Shown: piece after piece, positions 58,865 through 64,000 of the stretch
Position numbering within the stretch: position 1 is the stretch's first letter
How the letters are laid out: each line of letters begins with the position of its first letter
Assembly (NCBI GenBank): GCA_947034885.2
Contig: OX344749.2
Coordinates: forward strand, 40,577,682 to 40,641,681
DNA from: Thuidium tamariscinum
Lineage: Eukaryota > Streptophyta > Bryopsida > Hypnales > Thuidiaceae
DNA length: 64,000 bases
Direction of reading: 5' to 3'
The notes under the pieces: model-generated
What the model was told of the DNA's origin: nothing
Database searches by the model: none
The model's input: the letters and a program-made list of their open reading frames with translations, nothing else
Made by a program: the position numbers and the translations under genes

Positions 58865-60210
58865 GGCAAGCTAGGGCTAGGGATGAACACTTTGGAATGA
58901 TGTTGCAATTACTCAAGAAGTTATGATGGAGTCTTAAATTGTATGTTTGTACATTCCTTTATTTTTCATATATGATTCTTAGTTTTGATTTAATATTTCT
59001 GTTTTGTGGGTCTGTCTTGTGGTCTTTAGAAATATTTCTTTCTTAAACTGACAACTGTCTGATGAGTTTTGTTGCCTTACATATTTTTTTAAATTATGAT
59101 TGGAAGATTTAGAGCTATAAATATCCATGTACAAATTGTAATTTGGTAAAAGTTATGAAATTATTGTGGATTTGAGTGACAAATAGGAATATTCCCTTTT
59201 TCCATAATTGAAGATGTGCTTTTGATTGAGTGTTTTCAATATGTGAGGCATGTTTTGAAGGGGAATGGCATGGGGAGTATGTGCAAGTACAGAAGATGAC
59301 CTCAGTTCATTGAAATTTCCCATTGTGGAGCTACAAGGAATTGTTGACCATCTTATTGCTGTTATCATTTTTAGATAGCTTCAGTTATGGGTAGCAATTT
59401 TTGTAGTCCTATTTGTACAGTTCTTTATTTGCTTCTTGTTAGCTTTTAGCATTAACTGGATTGCATGTTATTATTAATGTGGACTTTGAACCAATGAAAC
59501 CTTATTATAGGTAGAGTTCATGGCATTTTGTTTCCTGTGCTAATTGCTTTGGGAGACAACTTGTGGTGGTTGCATCATGATTATTACAGGTTTTATTAGA
59601 CAACATGGCATATGTAGATGATCATGGTCTTTTAAAGAATGAGGATGCAAGCTATTGTAAGTTTTACTTGTGAGGTGGTTGAGTTGTCATTTTCTATCTT
59701 ATTTGTCTTCCTGGTAGTTCCATTTTAATGTTTATAATGTGTCATGTTGATTTTGTAGGAAGATGAGACTGTACTTGCGAAGAGCAAATATTTAATGTCT
59801 TGCATATTAGATTCTAAATTTTGATTTTCGTTTCATGGGCTATGATGTATTCATTTAGCAAATTTTTCCTTGATTTGCTATAATTTATAAAATATATGTT
59901 ATTTGAAATTTGTTCCTTGTGAGTCACTGCTTCAATTTTTGGTGATTAGTTGTTATATATCTTTACTAAGTATCATCTGCTGTTGTCGTACTGTAAATAT
60001 ATACATTGTATAGAACGTGTGTATATTATATGTTTTAGAAGATTCTTGATTCGAAGAAGAAACTTACTGGTGACGCTTCCATTAGCTTTAAATTGACGCT
60101 TGTTAGCGATGGAATTGTATTTAAGGTGAAAAACCTTGGACAAACTTCATCAGTACGAAGTATTCTTTTGAGTTTTAGAATTTGTACTTGGATTTGGAGT
60201 TCGATTGTAA
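58865..60210 (+). other. Possible exons of a cryptic gene
   Basis: Several short blocks read like coding exons next to plausible splice sites. From 58865 (after CAG) QARARDEHFGMMLQLLKKL; from 59293 (after ACAG) DDLSSLKFPIVELQGIVDHL; 59590-59656 (after ACAG, before GTAAGT) VLLDNMAYVDDHGLLKNEDA; from 60039 (after TTTTAG) KILDSKKKLTGDASISFKLT. I could not join them in one consistent phase and recognise no family. They precede the intact frame at 60212, of which they may be part. Confidence 0.25.
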
Positions 60211-60211
60211 A

Positions 60212-60661
60212 ATGTCGAACTGGAGGGTTTTTATGAAGTCACAAGATGTAGAGTCTGAGCCAGAGGCAGAATTAGAGCTTTCTTTATCACAGTTGCATAG
60301 TCAGCCATCTCAGCCGGCGATTTCACGATCACTGCCTACATATTTCACAGATGAGGCCGGACCTTCTCGTTTGTTGAAGAAACCTCCTGTGGACCGTCGT
60401 TGTCATGAAAATCTTGATCGAAACGCCCAAGCTTTGGTGATTCTACTTGAAGTAGGATGTGTTGAACTTAGTACATATGATGTGATGTTCGAAGCAAGCT
60501 ATGAGGGCCTGAATGAAGACCAATATTTTTGCATGATGAGGCTTGACAGTGAAGGCACTGGCCATCAACGTTGGTTGAAAGGGCCAGTGAATCCATTAAC
60601 GAAGGTTGAGCGTGCAGATTACGTAGCCAATACTATCAGGCGCATCCTCAAGTTCTTGTAG
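60212..60661 (+). CDS. Hypothetical protein, 149 codons, unrecognised
   Basis: ATG 60212 to TAG 60659-60661, uninterrupted, with a stop upstream in frame at 60176. The N-terminal 60 residues are acidic and Ser/Gln-rich (SEPEAELELSLSQLHSQPSQ); the rest is a mixed, globular-looking sequence ending in VERADYVANTIRRILKFL, probably an amphipathic helix. Base composition is less AT-rich than the flanks, favouring a true coding exon. It may be the last exon of the cryptic gene suggested upstream. The family is not recognised, so no function is proposed. Confidence 0.4.
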   Translation: MSNWRVFMKSQDVESEPEAELELSLSQLHSQPSQPAISRSLPTYFTDEAGPSRLLKKPPVDRRCHENLDRNAQALVILLEVGCVELSTYDVMFEASYEGLNEDQYFCMMRLDSEGTGHQRWLKGPVNPLTKVERADYVANTIRRILKFL

Positions 60662-61011
60662 ATGGAGTAGTCCTCTTCATCGACTTCAGTTTTTACCTCC
60701 AATGGATGATGGATGGAGTTTAATATGTTATTCAAGTGTTTGGTGATTCATTTGAATTTTAAAAATAAAAAAAATGGGAGTTTAGAAGTAGTTTACTACC
60801 TAGTTTTGACTTTAGAGGTTCATTGGCCTTAGAGGGTGAATAGGAGCTTACCTTTGAATGTTTTCCTTGGGCCAATGGTGGTTTGGAGGCCCATGTGTGA
60901 TGCATATGGGCTGGTTCTATTTACCTTAGGAGTCTAGGGACTAGGTAGGCATCTTCTTTCTCCTCCAAGTCGGGTTTGTATGGGGAAAAAGCTATCTAAT
61001 TGTTTTGGAGT

Positions 61012-61725
61012 TTGGTTGGAGATGTGTGTAGTGAGCCAAAATTTTGATCGGCCATAACCTTTGATGTACAAACAATCTTGCAATGAGAACTTGAGGTTTT
61101 TTTCCTTATATTTTTGTGCTTTTATGCATACCTTTCTTGCTTGATTTGGAGTTGTGAGTGAGGAGTTACAAGCGTGTGAGTGGAGGAGGGTCTGTTGCCT
61201 CCCACTGAAGAGGAGCAAAGATTCGGGCGACCACCACAGTCTGTATTTTAATCTTCTCTCTTTGAAAATTTTAGGCATTGTAATAGTTTTTCTTAGCTTT
61301 CTATAGACGTATGACTTGAAACATTTGAAGTTGTGAGTCAAAAGTTATGTGTTGTCAAGTTATAAGGAGTCTGCTGCCTTTCAAATGAGAAGGCCGAAAC
61401 TTTGCTTGATCATAACTTTTGTTCAGTTGTTTAGAATGTTTTGAGATTTAAGGAGGAGTTATTTTAAGTTCTTAGCTCTTTGAAAAGCTATAGTACTTGT
61501 GATTTGGACAAAAATTGAAGGAGTTATAAAAGTTTAAGATAAGAGAGGTCTGTTGCCTTTCAATAGAGAAGGCCGAGACTTTGATTGTTCATAACTTTTG
61601 GACAGTATCTTAGATTCATTTGAGAATTTCAGGGTAGTTGTATTATATTGTTAGCTTTTCAAAATGCTATAGCATTTAGCATTTGAGCTTATAGAACATT
61701 TGTAGTACTTGTTTGAAGATTACAG
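61012..61725. repeat. Tandem repeat, 179-bp unit, about four copies
   Basis: TCTGYTGCCT occurs at 61191, 61370 and 61549, a period of exactly 179 bp. Each unit contains GRCCGARACTTTG or a relative, CATAACTTTTG and a T-rich tail. A more diverged unit precedes at about 61012. Open frames across it are not conserved between units. Confidence 0.85.
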
Positions 61726-62390
61726 CCATTTACAAAAGTTTCTTTGAAACTATTTGGGTTTTTTTTAAAGTTTGGATGAAAGAAGACTCCAAGTATCAAG
61801 ACTTTGGAGATTTGAAGACCCTTGGAGGTGTTGTTTGTGTTGTGGCTTGTGGTTCGGCAGGGTTGTTTTCATTTGTTATTCCCAGCCGGTTTTGGAGGCT
61901 AGTTGCAATTTCAATTTTAGCTTTGTAAACTATTGCGAGCCGTGGTTATTCAATAAGCGCTCCTTTTTGTGTTTGTGGCGACGAAGTGGGGTTAATGGCT
62001 CACATGGTCGATCTTATATGTTGTTCACATTGGTGAAAGGGGCTTTTTGGTCACCGTGGGTTTGAAGTTTAGGAGCCCATCATCCAGACGGTCACTCGTG
62101 TTGGCCGTCCCGTTTTACCTGTCCCGGAACTTGTTTCTTATCACACACCCTTACCTTGGCCTTTTAGAGCCACCACATGATAGGCCAACGGGGACCTGAT
62201 CAAGAATTGAAGATAAGAAAATAGAAGACAGAAGATTCGACTGAACTCCCTAGTGAACTATTCACAGTTGCAGCCAGATATTTCGTATATTCCCAAAGCG
62301 CTCCCCTCTCAACACGACACCGTTTTTGAAGAAATCACCTGAACACTTGCTGAATGTATAGCCTAACTTCATCCCTTAGAATTCATCCAA
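61726..62390. other. GC-elevated anonymous segment
   Basis: About 61830-62200 is less AT-rich, with overlapping short frames (61713-61928, 61772-62065) of no recognised content. It may belong to a decayed retroelement, but no LTR, primer site or pol motif is visible. Confidence 0.3.
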
Positions 62391-62391
62391 A

Positions 62392-62645
62392 AATTTGTCA
62401 TTCAAAGAACAAGATGTCATCCATCTAAAATTTATTACATCTAAAAATTTGTCATTCATTCACCAACATTTCATCCATCCAAAATGTATTTCATTTGCAA
62501 AATTTGTCATTCATTTGCCAACTTTTCATCCATCCACAATATATTTCATTTCCAATTTTTGTCATTCATCCATCAAATTTTCATTCATCCAAAAGCACTT
62601 CATCTCAAAAAATGTCATTCATCTAACAATTTTCCATCCTTAAGA
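62392..62645. repeat. Tandem repeat, ~55-bp unit, about 4.6 copies
   Basis: AAATTTGTCATTCA begins at about 62392, 62446 and 62501, with variants near 62557 and 62611. Between them CATCCATCCAAAAT recurs. The units are strongly diverged. The open frame 62395-62643 is a by-product of the repeat. Confidence 0.75.
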
Positions 62646-63900
62646 GATTCAAGAGTTTAACCCCTAAAGGACCAAAGTGCTTTTTTGGCAACATAGCGAT
62701 TTTGGGCAGGTACGTGTGACTAGAGATTTCTATATTTTGGAACCAAAATTTAATAGAAGGTGTGGACGAGGAGTATCTTTCAAGCCCAACAATTTTCATG
62801 ACTTTTGACTACATGGTTGAAAAGTTATTGACTTATTGCATAATATGTTGTTTGTTTCTCAACTTGGGCAGTTCGGGCAGATTAGAAAAAATCACTTTTT
62901 TTGGAAACCAAGATTTGAAATTGGTTTTATAGATTTATATATATGTGAAAATCTTTGAATCATTCCATTTGGATTAATGAGTCAGAAGTTATGAAGAATT
63001 TTAGTTTGCGGGTAGTTATGGATTCTCTACTCTAAAATAAACTTTGAAGTCCTTTATTTTACTCAATTTTCAATATTTTTGAAAAAACAAAAAAAATTGG
63101 GTGTAGAATGTTTATTACAACATTTGAACCATTGAGATTGGCATTTTTCAATTCAATAAATAAATTGTTAAACATTTAGTGTTTTGAATCATTCTCTACT
63201 TCTCTCTACTTACTATTTTTTTTGTACATGTTGTACAATTCGAAATGATTTGAAATTTTTTGAGCATTTAGCCAATTTGAATTGAAGAATGAATCCAAAT
63301 AATAACAACCATTTTGAATATTTTTTCATACAAATGTGGCCTTCTGAAGTGCAGCTGCCTCTAGGGGAGGACACTTCCCGTTTTTTAATAACCTACGTGC
63401 GGCGGAATATAGGGTACATTTAAATAATCTCAGATAAAATTTATAAAACATTTACATATAAATTAGGGGACATTAAAAAGGCAAAGTGTTTTAAAAATAA
63501 AATAAGGATGATAATATGGATGATTTTTTCACTTTATGATAAAATAGGGGCTCTTTTAATGTTGCCAAGTAATGATTACAAGTAATTGATAGCCCCCCTA
63601 AAAATACCCCACCATCGCACGTGGGTCCCCCAAATACACAAGAAGTGTCCTCCCCGGGAGCTGCCTGGATTTCCGCAGTGATAAAAAAGGGATTTTTGTA
63701 ACTCCAAACACTATTATCTTACAATCTACATGGCGGAATTTTCTGAAATTTTTTGTACATGCTCTCAAACTAGTTTACTCTAAGATCCTATGGTTACATT
63801 ATTCTAAAAATGTTTTTTTTCTAAAATTTGATAGTTATCCTGAAAATGACAGTTTTGGAGCAATTTTGGTGAAAACATAATCTAAATCCTTTAGGGGTTA
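62646..63900. repeat. Repeat C, second copy
   Basis: Colinear with about 10440-12700: GGGCAGGTACGTGTGA at both starts, then AATTTGAAATTGGTTTT, CTTTGAAGTCCTTTAT, GGCATTTTTCAATTC. It lacks the fold-back insert of the first copy but carries the hAT MITE 63361-63658. It has no coding capacity. Confidence 0.75.
63361..63658. mobile_element. hAT-type MITE, 298 bp, TSD AGCTGCCT
   Basis: Ends CTAGGGGAGGACACTTC and GAAGTGTCCTCCCCGGG, a 17-bp TIR with two mismatches. The 8-bp duplication AGCTGCCT is perfect at 63353-63360 and 63659-63666, diagnostic of hAT. Repeat C copy 1 has the uninterrupted equivalent (ACAGTTGCCTTG) near 12472-12484. No coding capacity. Confidence 0.92.
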
Positions 63901-63903
63901 AAA

Positions 63904-64000
63904 CCCCGGGGGGGGGGGGGGGTGAAGTTACAAGGGGGAGTTTGGGGTGGGGGGTAGGGGGGTGGGGGTTGGAAAATCCCCCCCTTAGTGTTGTTGGAGG
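63904..64000. repeat. G-rich terminus with G-quadruplex potential
   Basis: AAACCCC followed by about 15 G, then five further runs of four to six G separated by short spacers. The run sits where repeat C ends (AGGGGTTAAAACCCC) and at the window edge. Confidence 0.7.

Noticed and set aside
62395..62643. An 82-codon His/Phe/Ile-rich open frame
   Set aside because: Produced by the ~55-bp tandem repeat, not conserved unit to unit.

Overview
The window is nuclear DNA from a land plant with a large, repeat-rich genome. It is AT-rich and has split genes with GT-AG introns. Its protein families are plant-type: a ZW10 kinetochore/ER-tethering homolog, an MO1-type FAD monooxygenase and a plant-specific basic protein. 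One intron is over 4 kb and most of the sequence is decayed transposons. A conifer or other gymnosperm fits best, but a fern is not excluded and nothing seen fixes the clade.

Layout. 1-3.5 kb holds dispersed repeats and small TIR elements. 4.35-7.39 kb (+) is a five-exon gene for a Lys-rich protein with SPIK repeats and a conserved C-terminal module. 7.8-14.6 kb holds tandem repeats, a small CACTA-type MITE and a composite repeat block. 15.15-22.24 kb (-) is a complete 14-exon ZW10 gene (762 residues predicted), with a duplicated promoter segment and a G-box. 22.7-33.9 kb is intergenic repeat sequence. 33.96-41.19 kb (-) is an FAD monooxygenase gene in six recognised exons, with a premature TAG in exon 2. 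Its second intron has collected several transposons. 42-49 kb is again repeats.

51.07-55.94 kb (+) is a broken hAT-superfamily transposase gene of the ZNF862-like type. Its intron carries a 39-bp minisatellite and its body carries a 719-bp transposon. 57.95-58.67 kb is an unrecognised reading frame broken by three stops. 58.9-60.7 kb may hold a cryptic multi-exon gene. 61-64 kb has two tandem arrays, a dispersed repeat with an inserted hAT MITE, and a G-rich terminus.

The most notable system is a family of six fold-back elements, 0.72-1.08 kb each, at 10.7, 26.5, 38.5, 43.1, 44.0 and 52.4 kb. Their ends resemble GGGTSATTGCAAGAAAC. Five have perfect 4-bp target-site duplications (TTAT, GGAA, TCAT, AATG, TGCA) and the sixth has an imperfect one. 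A 4-bp duplication does not match the usual plant superfamilies (TA, 3, 8, 9-11 bp). One copy cuts the transposase gene exactly and others sit inside older repeats, so insertion is read directly from the sequence. The window also contains CACTA-type MITEs with 3-bp duplications, an hAT MITE with an 8-bp duplication and a MITE family with TA duplications: a layered record of several DNA-transposon families around three housekeeping or metabolic genes.
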